Shown here in pieces: positions 21,468 to 33,470 of a stretch of DNA of 64,000 nucleotides. This DNA comes from Apiotrichum sp. Y4204 (taxonomy: Eukaryota > Basidiomycota > Tremellomycetes > Trichosporonales > Trichosporonaceae): the NCBI GenBank assembly GCA_025531455.1, contig JAMYHL010000019.1, positions 496,001 to 560,000 on the forward strand, read 5' to 3'. Each line of letters starts with the position of its first letter. Position 1 is the first letter of the stretch. Under the pieces are notes generated by a model that saw nothing but the letters and a program-made list of their open reading frames with translations, searched no databases and was not told the origin of the DNA. The position numbers and the translations under genes are program-made.

Positions 21468-23122
21468 CTATTCCGCAATCATCCTCTCAATGATTCCCAC
21501 GTCGACCTCGATACCCTGTTTCTCGAGGAATTCCTCGCTCCAGAACTTGGTCTGGTGGCGGTTACCGGAATCGCAGAGAATGGTCACGATCCGGGCGTTG
21601 GACGGCAAGGTGCCGCTCTTCGCAAGGCGAATGCAAGCCACTAGGTTACAAGCACTTGACGAGCCAAGGAACAGCCCGTCATGCTTCACCAAGTAGCGCG
21701 ACATGGCAACCGCTTCAGCGTCTGTGATACTGTAGGTGTCAGCGATAAGCTCCACTCTAGGGTTGGGTAGGCGCTTCGTCGGCGGCCGGCTGTGAATAAG
21801 GAATGGCTATATGGATTACCGAAGCGGTGTCAAGGTCAGAACGCACATACCATGGGAACGATCCCACAGCCTGAGCTTCCTGTGTGACATCCACAGACCA
21901 GATAAGACATCGACGCACGCCCAAAAAGACCACTCACCGATAAGCATCATTGATGAGTTGCTCGCCCAAGACGAAGTTGTGGGTGATCCTGTTAATCCCA
22001 ATGCCCTCGACCACGGTGTCGACTTGGTATCTCCGTTTGGTGCCTTCGCTCTCTTGCGGCGCATACATGACGCCAAACTTGACCTTATTGTACAACCCCG
22101 AGCCGGTGGGGTCAGCGAGAATAATCTTGGCATTCGGAATCGCACGCTTAATGGCTGCACCGGTCCCAGCAATGGTTCCACCGGTACCTGCGCCTGACAC
22201 AAACGCGTCCAGATTTCCGCCCGTCTGGCGCACGATTTCGGGTCCAGTACCGTAAAAGTGTGCGTCAAAGTTAGACGTGTTCTCAAACTGGTCTGCGAAG
22301 AAGCCGCGTGGTCGAGACGCCAGAGCCTCCTGGTGAGCCCGAGTGTGCTTGCCATAAACATCGTCACGGGTGGCCGTAGTGGATACGACAATGTCGTCCG
22401 AGTCGCTGTTCGTTGGGAGGTCTACCTGCCCAAACTCATGTGCTCGACGGCGTGCGAGATTCTGTTGTCAGCTTCTGTATCCACTCAAGGGAGCTGACAC
22501 TCACAACAAACTGGTTCTGATCAACAATGGACACTGGAGGTACGCGTTCGACAGTGGCCCCAAGCCGCTCAAGAACAAGCACTTTGTCCATAGCCACATC
22601 CGACGGCATAATGATGTGGGCGTCGTAACCTTTTGCAATTCCAACTGTAGCGAGAGAAATACCGGTGCTTCCAACGGTTCCTTCGAAGAGCACGCTGCCA
22701 GTGTGGGGACGAAGCAGTCCACGTGCCTCCGCGTCTTCAATGATTCGCAGTGCCACGCGATCTTTAACGCTTCCTCCGGGGTTGAGGAACTCTGCTTTGC
22801 CCAGGATCTCGACGCCAAGCGCATCCGAAAGTGAGTTGATGCGGACGAGCGGCGTGTTCCCAATGAGCCCAGCGACTCCGGGAACAATCTCCTCCGATCG
22901 CACCTCGATAGGCCGCTTGGGGACCCTCTGCAGAGCGCGTTTCCGACGCCATGATTGGGCAAAGCCCGCTAGTCGCGTCCCGGACAGCGACGCGACAATG
23001 CCAAGGACGAGGCCGACGACCAGGTCCCGAGAGAACCGTCGCGGGAGCCCGCTGCGCCATCGATGTGCCAGGTCGGAGAACCATGCTGTCGCGCTGCTCA
23101 GCCCCACACCGAACGCGCTCAT
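21468..23122 (-). CDS. Cysteine synthase-like PLP protein (Mcy1/Cys12 type), membrane-anchored
   Basis: This is a fold-type II PLP enzyme of the cysteine synthase / cystathionine beta-synthase family, in three exons (23122-22505, 22461-21938, 21756-21468) giving 476 residues. The N-terminus has a hydrophobic segment (LVVGLVLGIVASLSG, about residues 34-48) followed by basic residues. That matches the outer-mitochondrial-membrane anchor of yeast Mcy1 and the layout of fission yeast Cys12. The catalytic region begins IVPGVAGLIGNTPLVRINSL; the PLP lysine lies in NPGGSVKDRVALR (K120). Further blocks are VGSTGISLA, GFFADQFEN, the phosphate loop VSGAGTGGTIAGTG and FLGSSSACN. The expected reaction is beta-replacement with sulfide to make cysteine, but many Mcy1-type proteins have unproven activity. 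Introns are 42 and 181 bp. It shares a 537-bp divergent promoter with the dehydrogenase at 23660. Confidence 0.93.
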
Positions 23123-23359
23123 ATCAGAGTGATAGTGTGTGTCGAATCGAGCCGGCGTTGAATGGATGTTGTAAGTTTGTAACCGCAGGTCGACCTTACA
23201 GGTGCAGTCTGAAAAATCACAAACAAGGGGCGTGGGCCATTCTCAGTGGCGGCTGGGCAACATTAGGTGACGTCGTTTGCACCTGTCAATAGAATTCATT
23301 ACAAGGAGAACATATTGTGTGTCGTACTTCTATTAGAACCTGAAAACGATCTTTAATGT

Positions 23360-23369
23360 GTCACGTGAC
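23360..23369. promoter_or_regulatory. GTCACGTGAC palindrome in divergent promoter
   Basis: This perfect 10-bp palindrome contains TCACGTG, the core used by Cbf1/Met-type regulators of sulfur genes in other fungi. It lies 238 bp upstream of the cysteine-synthase-like start and 290 bp upstream of the dehydrogenase start. A functional role is inferred only. Confidence 0.35.
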
Positions 23370-23659
23370 TGCGCACACCACGTCATTGAATACCAATGCG
23401 TGTGTAGCAGACATTGTCTTGAATGTGTCCATCCCCGTCCCCGAGCGCCGGGTTTCGGGTGTCCTCGCCAGCCTAGCCGGGTCTGGCGGCATCGTCGACG
23501 CCGCCTCTCCTTCGCTCTTCACACGAGTGACGCCCCTTCACAGCAATCGTTTCTAGATATATACCCTGTTCCCATCATACGGCTCGTGGATTGCCATTGA
23601 TACCCACTCTTCTCGCTTCGCTTTATCTCATCGTTCTAATATCACGCGCGTTGGTCGGT

Positions 23660-25105
23660 ATGTTTGACGTTAAGGCTGGAAATCTCCTCGAGCAGGCCGA
23701 TCAGCTCAAGGATGCTGTTGTCTTTATTACAGGTTGGTGATGGATGCACGATGTGGCCGTGTTTTCTGCAAGATGCTGATGTCCAGGTGGAGCGTCGGGC
23801 TTCGGTTCATCTACCGCATACACCGTCGCTGAATATGGGTGAGTGTAGTTGTGATTGTCGGAGCTGTGGTCATTCACCCTGGCATCCAAGGTTACTCAGT
23901 CTGATAGCTGCATGCTAATCTTACAGTGCCAAGGTGTTCGTTGTTGACCTCAACGAGCAGTCGATGAAGATTGTCGTCCAGAAGATTCAGGATCGTGGAG
24001 GGTGAGTACCACAATAAACGAGAGATAATTATATCATCCAACCTTAGATTGTGGCCAGTTTTTGAATGTCCATTAATATCACAGGAAAGCTGGATGGGCC
24101 AAAGCGGACGTGACAAAGATGGACCAGGTTCAAGCTGCGTTTCGGAAGTGTCAGGAAGAGCTTGGCTCCGCCGATATTGTCTATGCCAATGCGGGACTGT
24201 CATCCAAGGCGGAGAAGCTTGAGGAGGACGATGGAAGTGGGTCTCCGTCACTGATCATATATACTCGCGGCTGATGCTTACCACTTCAGCGGTCAAGTCC
24301 TTGCCCTGGCGGAACATTACTCTTCACGTTAATCTTGGCGGTACTTTGACGACTTCCGCCGCAGCGCAAGAGATCTGGGCTGCTGCTGGCGAGCCCACTC
24401 GGCCTCGGCGCCTTATCCTTACTGCCAGCATGGGCGGGTTCGCACCGATTCCAGGTGGCACTACCTATTCGTCGAGCAAGCACGGAACAGTGGCGTACTG
24501 GAAAGGCCTGAATGACGCTCTGGCTCGTGGCGATCTGAAAGGATTCGAGTGAGTGTTCCTGTTATATCGCTCCCCCTTACATGACTGTCTCACGTCTCAT
24601 GACATTTGGCCGTCACACGTGCACGTCTCGTGTATGCTGACGGCTGTACACACGTACATGGCCGTGATGCTGCAGAAGATGGCTGACCCATAGATGCCAC
24701 ACTATTTGTCCATTCTTTTCAGCGACAGGTATCCTTCCCCGCCAGATGCTTGCAATTCTTTCGGGAATCCCACTAGTTCCCGTCTCACTTGTGGCGGAAT
24801 CTCTAATTTACGCTGCATGCGGCTGCCCAGGCTCCAAGGGGGCCGACAAAGGAAACGGCAGTGCGGTCCTGTTGATTGACAAGACATCGGCCACTATCCT
24901 GGGGGCCGATGAATACGACGTGACTGGGAAGGAGCAGTCGGCGCTCGTGTCTGCGCGCATTGAGCAGGGACAGTACGTTATCGTTACAATTCAGTTCAAA
25001 GCTAAAGTCCACAGGTCCGTCTTCGGTTCCTACTGGCCCCGTTTCTTTGGTGATCTTTACAACGCGCTGTTGGGCGCCAGACTGAACGATGCGGCGAAGG
25101 CATAG
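23660..25105 (+). CDS. Short-chain dehydrogenase/reductase, 15-hydroxyprostaglandin-dehydrogenase-like
   Basis: This is an NAD(P)-dependent classical SDR in six exons (23660-23732, 23787-23838, 23927-24001, 24085-24236, 24290-24548, 24694-25105), in frame, 340 residues. Motifs seen are the dinucleotide loop TGGASGFGSS, the acidic end of beta-2 (FVVDLNE, suggesting NAD preference), NAG in IVYANAGLSS, the catalytic Ser in LTASMGG (S164) and Tyr-x3-Lys in TYSSSKHG (Y177, K181), then ICPFFSATGIL. The C-terminal 110 residues are longer than the core family and not recognised. The SDR core is certain; the substrate is not. Similarity to 15-hydroxyprostaglandin-dehydrogenase-like fungal SDRs is from memory of motif style. 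The acceptor at 24693 was preferred over later AGs because it restores the ICPFF block. Confidence 0.88.
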
Positions 25106-28100
25106 GGGATAACGCTGGAGCACCCTATTTCAACGGGACTGACCATCATGAGATCAAGCACCATGATCGGTCACAAGTATGGTTGTCTGTTTGTAAAATG
25201 AACTGATATGTGTTGAATACGTTTGACTATCCCTGAGCATTGTGGACGGCTGATCACGATCGCGATCAGAGCACTAACGGGGTGACACGGAGAAACTGCT
25301 TGATTTGTTTCTGTAGCCCACCATCAGCTGCACCAAGACTAGCGCGTGTCATCCCTCCTTTGTTTGCATATTTAGCCTCATTCAAAAGCTGACCGTTCGG
25401 GCTCCTACAATTCGCGCTTTCCTCATCCCGCTCAAGTTATTCCACCTGATCAGTTGAGTCCTGCCAGTAGCAGTTGTTCCGGCTCCGTAATACAATTCAA
25501 GACTTTATCCTAAGAGCAGCTCGGGACGCAACCTGGCTGCTTTTCCAGCCTTCTAGACGACTCAGTGTCACGCTCATGCTCTGCCTCGGCTATGCCCCCC
25601 GACATTAGGAACGCGGAGACCCTCACTGTTGCTAAATTGGTCAATTGGTGGACTTGTGGACGGAGATGGGGTATGACCAAGCCACGAGCGTTTCGCCCAC
25701 CAGGCTGGAGGGAATCGAAACCTGAGCTCCAGCTCCGAGATGCTAGCGAAACTAGATCGTGCCGGCTTCTTGCCACACTCCCGCTCGGCCTCTCCGACTG
25801 TGCAGGAGCCCTGTCATAGCTGGAGGTCTGGGTAAAGAGTCATGGCTGTCTGAGGACTTTCAGCTGAAGACGTTAGCTCGGGTGGGGCCACCGACAAAAA
25901 AGTGTGCAGCAATCCGCGGTCTCCCTGGAGATGGCATTCCAGATTGTAGTCCCGAGCTGCTCCGGGGAGTTTGCTGCGTGTCGAGGGAAACCGTCCAAGG
26001 TCGGACCACAAAAGTCAGCAGCATTCCTTCGGAAAAAAGGCACACCACTGGAACATTTCAACGGTGCCGCCCTTGTCCCATTCATTGAAAGCTCCAGCGC
26101 ACTGTTTCGAATCTGAATTGACCTCGGGGTTGGAGCTTTGCAGCCGACGGTGGACGGGCCACATAAGCTGGTTAGACCCCCAGATGTACACGGCGCGCAA
26201 TTGAGAACACTGTCAAACCGTCCATGCCAACGCAGTCCTGCCGAGAGCCGACGTCGGGGACAACGTTAGCAGGGATCTTTTCTCCGTCTCGCGCTTGTCA
26301 GTGGTGTTTATCGGAGAATGGCGTCTCAATAGAGCATGCACAGATTCGAGGCCCTCTGTGCTCGCGACGGGGACAAGGGGTGTGGTACGAGACATCGTTG
26401 AACGTGATCATGATGGACTGCTTCCGTTTTAACGTTTTAGTGTTCGGGCCCACAACCTGTAAGAGATTCCGTCGGGATGCGGCATTTCCTTGTTGTAGTT
26501 GATACCCGGCGTGCGACGATCGCCCAATCCTGTTGGTAACCCTAATGCTTCTTTGTACTTTCTATATGCGAGTAATACAGCTGATTTGGCTGACCGGTGA
26601 TGTTCCATGAACGTCTTAAGCGTCAGGCCGTTGTCGCTGGCAGCACAGCTTCAAGCTTATCGCAGTTGAGGGAGCGCCTGGGGCGGAGCAGGAACCAGGA
26701 TGTACTGTCGAGTCGGCCCGAGGAAGCAACCCTGGCATGCTCTGTCTGGGCCCCCCCAAACAGCGTACACGATAAGGGACAGCTTGGCCCCCGACAGTTT
26801 GTCCCCCAACACAGGCCCACGGCCGTCGGAATGGATCTGCGCACTAAACCGTAGCCGGCGGGACTGGGGCGGCCGCGTACGCCAGATTGCGGCAAGACCC
26901 AGGGAAGGTAGTAGGACCTGAAGAAGTCGCTGTACAAGAGCAGAGAAGGTCTGGCACCAGGGTAAGACATGGGATCTGAATTTAAGATCTCATCTCAGGG
27001 CCAAAACGTCGGGGCGGGAACGTGTGGATACAGGGTGTTTTAGCTTCACCAGCGACCTCTGCACACTCTGCCTTCGCCCGAGATGCGGTGCCTCACTCTC
27101 TGGCGGAGGATTGAATAATCAGAGATTCAGGTGTTTGTGGGGTAGGGATCAGAATGTTCGGAGACGGGGCAGAAGAACCAGGGGGCAATTTAACATCACA
27201 ATATGTGATGGATTTCCCCGGGCAGAACATAACACAGAGTGGGCTGTTTCGTCACGTTGCCTGCATCTGGTAAGATGCGCAGCTGGTAAGATGCGCAGGT
27301 GTTGCCATCCAGTAACGGTTGGAACTGGTGCATGATGTAGTATCATCTACTTGGGACTCCAAGCATTCTGGCATTTGGTGTGCAGATCTGCTGGGCCATT
27401 TGGGAAATGAATATATGGGCAGCCACCAGTGATCATTAATGAGACTGGCCAACAATACATTATGGCAGTACCGTTTGATACCTTTCACACCTCCCAATCA
27501 TACGCAACGGGCTAGCCATTGGTTATGTTTCAAAGGTCACTCACTCGACCGCGCCGTACCTGGGACCAGCACCTAGTGCCCCGACGCGGCGCTAACCTTG
27601 ACAGACGACCTATACCTGTCAAGACTCACTTGTTAGCCCTCTCAATTATACGACACACACTGGTTTTTCCGACCAGCCGCTCCGCGCACCATGTCAAGTG
27701 CAATTGTACGATAAATTGCTACTACAGACTCGGGTATTGCAAGGACGAGCGAAGTCATGAGGTTTGAAAGCGTAACTCCGGTACTTCAGTCTGTCGATAC
27801 CATGCTCGTTAGATCCGCGAGATAGCGCCAATCCACAATCAGACAAGATCTCTGTGATCCACATGTTGAAACTGGTGATCCGGCGTTGATCGTCTTGGAC
27901 ACCAAAGTAGACCTGGATGACTCTCAAACTTGATCGTACTTCGGATACTCCATGATACAGCTGCCGAGTGGCGAGCGACACAGTGGAACAGTACTGAGGC
28001 TGTCTAACTTGGAGAGGGTGGTTGATCAGCGGCTCCGGTGCACAGGTGATACTGTACCCTGTAACTGAGCGCTGAATGAGGTTCAAGTGAATATACAGCG

Positions 28101-30509
28101 GTGGCGTAAAGCTCGAACGCCCGGAGATCTGGCGGTGAGATATGGAGATCTCGCCACAGATCCCGCGGCGCTGTACCCTCGGCGCCTTTTAGGTATTCCA
28201 CGCAGGGTCACAGGATGACAAGTTTGATGCTCGGTGCGACTGACTTGGGGCTGAGACCGTCCACAATTGTGTTGCATGGCTCGGGCGCACTGGGTTCCCC
28301 GGGCCAGTCCAGTGGCCAGTAGACTGCTTTGACCTCTTGCGTTTGGAGCTGTTCTTACACCCTCTTTGTCTATGTCTCGGCGCGACACGTATATCCTGGG
28401 GAGCCAGTCTCCCCCACTTACCACTTGCACTTGTACTGCAGCTTTCAGAACGGCGCCTTTCTGGCGCCCAACAGGACTCTCGAGAAAAAATCGCTGGTCC
28501 TTGTGCGACTCGCTCCTCGCCACCTGGAATGTCTTGTAGCCAAAGGGTTGGTAGTCACATCGTAGTCACATCGAGGTGGAATGCGGAGTGGTGTGCGGCC
28601 AGCACAGCCTGCGACTGACTGACGCTGGATCTTCCTTTTTATCCTGCATTCATGCAATGGAGGTGCTCAATGTGAACCAGCCTCTGGAAGCCGATGTTGA
28701 CCTCGCGGACGAGTTTCGGGCATTTTACGATGCATGCGTTTCTCAGGTCTCGAGCCCGAACTTGGACCGTTGCCCGGCAGACCTGCTGTGAAGGTCTGGT
28801 GCAGGATGCCGGCAGTTGACCCTCGTGGATGACTGGTCTCGAGTGAGGCATGTTCTGTAGCTTGCGCGCCATGCGCTTCCTGGTCACAGCTTTTCGATTG
28901 GGTGCGGCCTTGATGCCTCATGGATCGCTCGGCGGCGCGTGATGGCGTAGATACCACTCGGAGCGCCACTAGCACAACTGGTGCGTGCCTGGTGTCATCT
29001 AGGCCGAGATAGAACAGACCGGCAGGCCACGAGCCGAGCAATGGGCTGTTGTGGTCTTCAGATCCTGAGGCGAGACCCCCCCCTGATCTGAGATCGCTGT
29101 GGGCTGTTCTGAATGTAGGTACGTACGTGGGCCCGTATCTGATGGGGACCCGAGAGATGGTTCAAGAAAGCAGCGTACGTACGATACATACGGCACGATC
29201 ACCCAGGTATCCGCAATGCATCTATATCGGTGACTTAGTGAAAGGAAAAAAATCAAAACTAGCACCTTGAGAAGGGGCTAGGACAATCGAAAGAGTCCGG
29301 AATGAGGGCGAACGCGGACGGCGGAGCGCGGACGGCGCGCGTACGGGGCGGGATGAGATGGATTGCGAGGTGGGGGGGAGTGGGGGCGAATGGCGGATGA
29401 GGACAGACAAACGGGCAACAGTTGGCGGCGGCGGGTCGCGGAGGGTTGAGGGTAGGAAGCAAGGTGCAAGCAGATCATGGATCTTAGGAAGAGAGGGTCA
29501 AGCCCTGCATCCAAATCGACGGCAATCCTTATGCCCTTTATGCGCCTCATGCCCCCCGCTACTCTCTCTCGGCCCTCGGTCTGCCGAGTTCTACGAGGCG
29601 CATGGAACAAGGAATTTACGCGGGCAGATGCGGGGCACAGGGACAGTGTGCAAGAGGTCGGACAAGGTGGCCATCGGGACCTGACAGACATTACTTTGCC
29701 TTGGGCATGAGCTGACGACAGAATTGTGTGATATCTCCCAGCGTCAGCCTAGGGACGAACGCGAGAGGGCTATGGGATGCATGCAAGGGGGCGATCATCA
29801 GGCCCATGAGGCGCGAGGAGCGCCGCCGCGCCGCCGTGATGGTGGCATCTCTTGATGGATCTGCTGCATGTATCACACAACATCACAACGCATACACGCG
29901 TAGACAAACGACTTCTCTGACACTCAAATAGGAATTAATCATCCAGAAGACCGCTGCTCTGAACGGATACAAGGATACAAGTAGATCGATCATCCGTACT
30001 TGTAGTGCACACACCACTGGTCACTGGTGCGTTGGTACCTTTTTGCCCCTCGCCTCCTCTCCTCTTCCCCTTTCCCGCCTGACAGTTAGTTCCCCGCCGT
30101 CCCCTTCGTAATCTCCCCGATCTCTTCTTACGTTGCCGCTTTACGGCTCAACTTGCACCTGATCTGGACCTGATCTGGTCGTCGTTGTATTTACATCGCT
30201 CGCTAGCTTTGGACGACCACAAACTCCCCATTTCCCCTCGCATTCCATCTACACTATCTCATACCGTGCATTCACCGCTTCAACAGGTGTGAACTCGACT
30301 TCTTAATATCTACAGAGCCGTACAGCACATGGACAAGATTCGCGCACGTTGACCACCGTCCGCTTCGCCCGTCCGTTTTGGCCGTAACCAGCAACTCACC
30401 AGCATCCCATCCCCACCCATCAACACATCCTGACCCCCTTTCGCCCACACACACAACGTTCGCCATCACTCGCACATCCCAGTCACCTCCCCGGCGATTG
30501 TCGGCCACA
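25106..30509. other. Gene-free interval of 5.4 kb
   Basis: No gene is recognisable. Frames are short, conflict with each other on both strands and lack the codon bias of real genes here. Local features are a perfect 16-bp tandem duplication (CTGGTAAGATGCGCAG at 27267-27282 and 27283-27298) and a purine-rich plus strand at about 29290-29470. A pyrimidine-rich stretch near 30040-30075 is probably in the leader or promoter of the F-box gene. I see no transposon ends or transposase. Confidence 0.6.
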
Positions 30510-33470
30510 ATGGGGACGTACACCACGGCCTCATCGAACCCACCTACCCGCAAACACTCTCTCCACTACATCCTTTCCCCTGTCAGTCTTGCCGAAGCTG
30601 CACCCGATGTTCCAGGTGTGAAGTCGCCTGTACAGGATCCCGACAACACCATCCGCTCATGCTCAACATCACGTCCCAACGGCTCTTTGCTGGCCTCCTT
30701 GCCGACCGACATTCTAGCCAAGATTGCGTACGACGTAGTCGTCAACTCGGATGGACATGCTGGTCGACCTTCGCTGCTCCTTCCCCTCCTCCGGACATGT
30801 CGTTCGCTCAACGAGGCCCTCAAGTTTGACAACAATCCGGTCCTCTACAACCGTCTCTTCCGTGCCACCTTTGACCTAGGTGCGCTTATACGCCGCACGC
30901 AATGGATGTTCGACGTCAACACGGACGTGCCCGGAACCTCGCGCAAGACGGAGCTTTTTGGAAACCCGAGATCGTGGGCCATCGAGTACAGAGACAGATG
31001 GCAACTCCGCAATCGCATGCGTGCATGTATCGCCCACCAAAGCATCAACGTCCCCGGTGTCCACTCTCGCGAACACCTCGACACGGACATGTGGGCCTTG
31101 TGGTTTCTGTGGACTGAGAATGGTAAGTGAAGTTGCCGAGTTCTTGATTCTGCTTCTGCCTGCTGTGTGCGGGCGCCACCTTGATCGCCCCGACGATCCG
31201 TCTGTGTTGTGTCAATCACACATAAACGTCAGCCTCAGCCAGCTGGAGGCCCATCACGTCACTCGCAGGAGCCCCAGATCGCACTTGTTTCTGCACTGCA
31301 ATTGCAACTGTTGGGGGAGGGACGCGGTCTGTCATTTGCGACCAGCGCGACAAAGAGCCGGGTGCCTGATCCATTGCATGCGCTGCTGTCCTTGAAGAGG
31401 TCCGTGCTGTCAGTCAGCGCTCGGGGCATCTTTATCACAGGGTCTTTGTTGAAGCTATGGTTGGCCGGTCCGGCATCTGTGTTGTGTGTTGTCATGTGTC
31501 TAGAAGCCGTGCTCACCATCCAGATTCCAAGAATCTTGCCTTCCTTGCGGACGAATGCTGGTTCCATGAGTGGACCATATGCTACTACAAGGATGATATG
31601 CTCAAGGACTCGCTCAAGTCTGGGTACCCGTCGGACACTGCCGAGAAGGCCCTCGGGATTTGGACAGCTGTCCTATCCGGCTGCGACCTGTTTGGCGAGC
31701 GCAACGCCCATGAAATCGACGATAAGATTTTTATGCTTCGACCTTACGTGTTTGCACCTCGATATGAGATGTCCTACGCCAGCTGGGAGCATCGCCGGTT
31801 GCCATTGTGCAAGCCCGGCTGTACCGACCACCCGCCCATTGCCGGGTACGCCGCGCCATACAAGCGCTTCGGACACAAGCACATGCGCGCGCCTCCCCAT
31901 TTCGTTCTGGGTGCAATGCTCGTCTTCATCCGTTTGATGGAGCGTCAACCCGGCCGTGTGGGTCTGAGGCAGTCGACCGTCTTTCAAGGTGACATGCGTC
32001 GTGGTCTCTTCTCGATCACCCAGATTATGCCCTCGTTGTACCACGACACGGAGTGGCAACGGAATACGGTCTGCCAAGACCCTCATACCTCTCCCGGCCT
32101 CCCGCCACTCACTTTCTATGGGTGTCTCCAAGGCTTCTGGCGTGGCTGTCTGCTTTTCTTTGATTTTGACGCCTATCGCGAAATGCTTGCTGGCAACATG
32201 CGTGCCCTGTACACAGGCAGCATTGCCCAGCATGCGTGCGAGCTCGAGATCAAGGAGACGGTCATCCGCATTCGCCACGAACAAGTCGGAGGCACAGGCT
32301 CGCTTCTCAATTGCGGCTTCGCCGATGAAGAGACCGAGGAGGAACAGCAGCGCATTCTGAGCGGTTACGGTCATGAAGTCCTCACTGGTGACGCCATATA
32401 TGCTCGTGAAGCTCCCGGTTGGACAAAAGAGATTCTCCTTACTGGGAGATGTCGTACCGCTTGGGGCATGTCGCGGGTCCGCGGACGCATTCGTACCTGG
32501 GATGGTCTTGTTCTGATCTCTGTTGGTGCTGCTGTAAGTATCCCCCCGAATTCGTTGGATACTGGGTACTGACATATTCCAGCAACCTTATCCTTGTGGT
32601 CAGTGGGTATGGCGCGGTTATATTCAGACGGGGGGTTATCTGGTCGGACGCTGGCGTGACTGTTTTGCGGCCGAAGACCGACAAGGGTATGAAGGTCCCT
32701 TTACTCTCATTCGTGCTGGCGACCTCTTCTATCCTCCCCACTTCCCCACTAGCATGCACACCTCGTCGGGTATCAGCAAGCTGGACTTTGGTTCTGGAAG
32801 TACCATCCCAGGACCATCACCGGGAGGTGCCATGACCTATCGCCGAGTGTCTATGTCGACTCCATCGTCGGCCCACTCGAGCCACTCCAGTCAGTCGGCC
32901 CGTTCCAGCAATGCAGCACACCCCAATGGGTCCTCTAATCACCACACATACTCGAACCCTCAATACGCCAGCCGCGCCAATCACTCCACACACTCCACAC
33001 ACTCTGCGCACTCTGCACACTCTGCACACTCTGCACACTCTGCACACTCTGCACACTCTGCACACTCTGCGCACTCTGCGCACTCGGCACAATCTCCACA
33101 CTCTGCAAACTCCAGCCACTCCAACCATTCCGGCCACTCTGTGCGGTCCAACCATTCGGGGCACTCTGGCCATTCCAGCCACCCTGGTTACTCAGCACAT
33201 TCTGGTCACTCGCAGCCAGCGACTCACTCCAACCATTCAAGGCATTCACCCCACGTTCACCCTTCCCGATATTCGCCATATCCTCGCGGGGGCTCTACTC
33301 ACGAATCCCGAGGGCATAGTCCGCGAATGCCCGAGTGGCATGACCATTCCAAACAGATTTCCGCCCCTAAACGGAGAGTGTCGGACGAGGAATACGACGG
33401 ATATCCCCGAGACCGAGACCGTGATCGCGACCAGCAAAAGCTATCTCGAGGGAGGTATAGGGAAGATTAA
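30510..33470 (+). CDS. F-box-like protein with C-terminal His-Ser-Ala repeats
   Basis: Three exons (30510-31122, 31524-32533, 32583-33470) join in frame to 836 residues. Residues 61-125 (LASLPTDILAKIAYDVVV..., then LLRTCRSLNEALKFDNNPVLY) look like an F-box, the Skp1-binding module of SCF ubiquitin ligases. The middle 400 residues are globular with many Trp, Cys and Phe, and unfamiliar. The tail from about residue 620 is disordered. It is Ser/His-rich with ten consecutive HSA triplets (residues 681-710), then irregular HS-x units, a Tyr/Pro patch and an acidic-basic end (RDRDRDRDQQK). The ATG at 30510 has good context (CACAATGG); an in-frame ATG at 30378 would add 44 Pro/Ser/Thr-rich residues. 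Intron 1 is 401 bp, long for this genome; intron 2 is 49 bp. Confidence 0.85.
33000..33089 (+). repeat. Coding minisatellite, 9-bp unit x10 (His-Ser-Ala)
   Basis: Ten in-frame units of CACTCTGCA type occupy 33000-33089. Six of them (33009-33062) are identical; the others differ only at the last base or in TCT/TCG. Two CACTCCACA units (His-Ser-Thr) precede the array and degenerate HS-x units follow. A multiple of three keeps the frame open when copy number changes. Confidence 0.95.

Noticed and set aside
25690..25760. Possible tRNA T-arm (GGTTTCGATTCCC on the minus strand)
   Set aside because: The flanking bases do not pair as a T stem and no acceptor stem or D arm is found.
31673..32575. Antisense open frame of 300 residues opposite the F-box-like gene
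   Set aside because: The sense strand forms the in-frame, spliced 836-residue model; the antisense frame has no domain.
33000..33130. Direct repeats that could suggest a CRISPR array
   Set aside because: The 9-bp units are contiguous, in frame and coding in a eukaryotic gene; there are no spacers.
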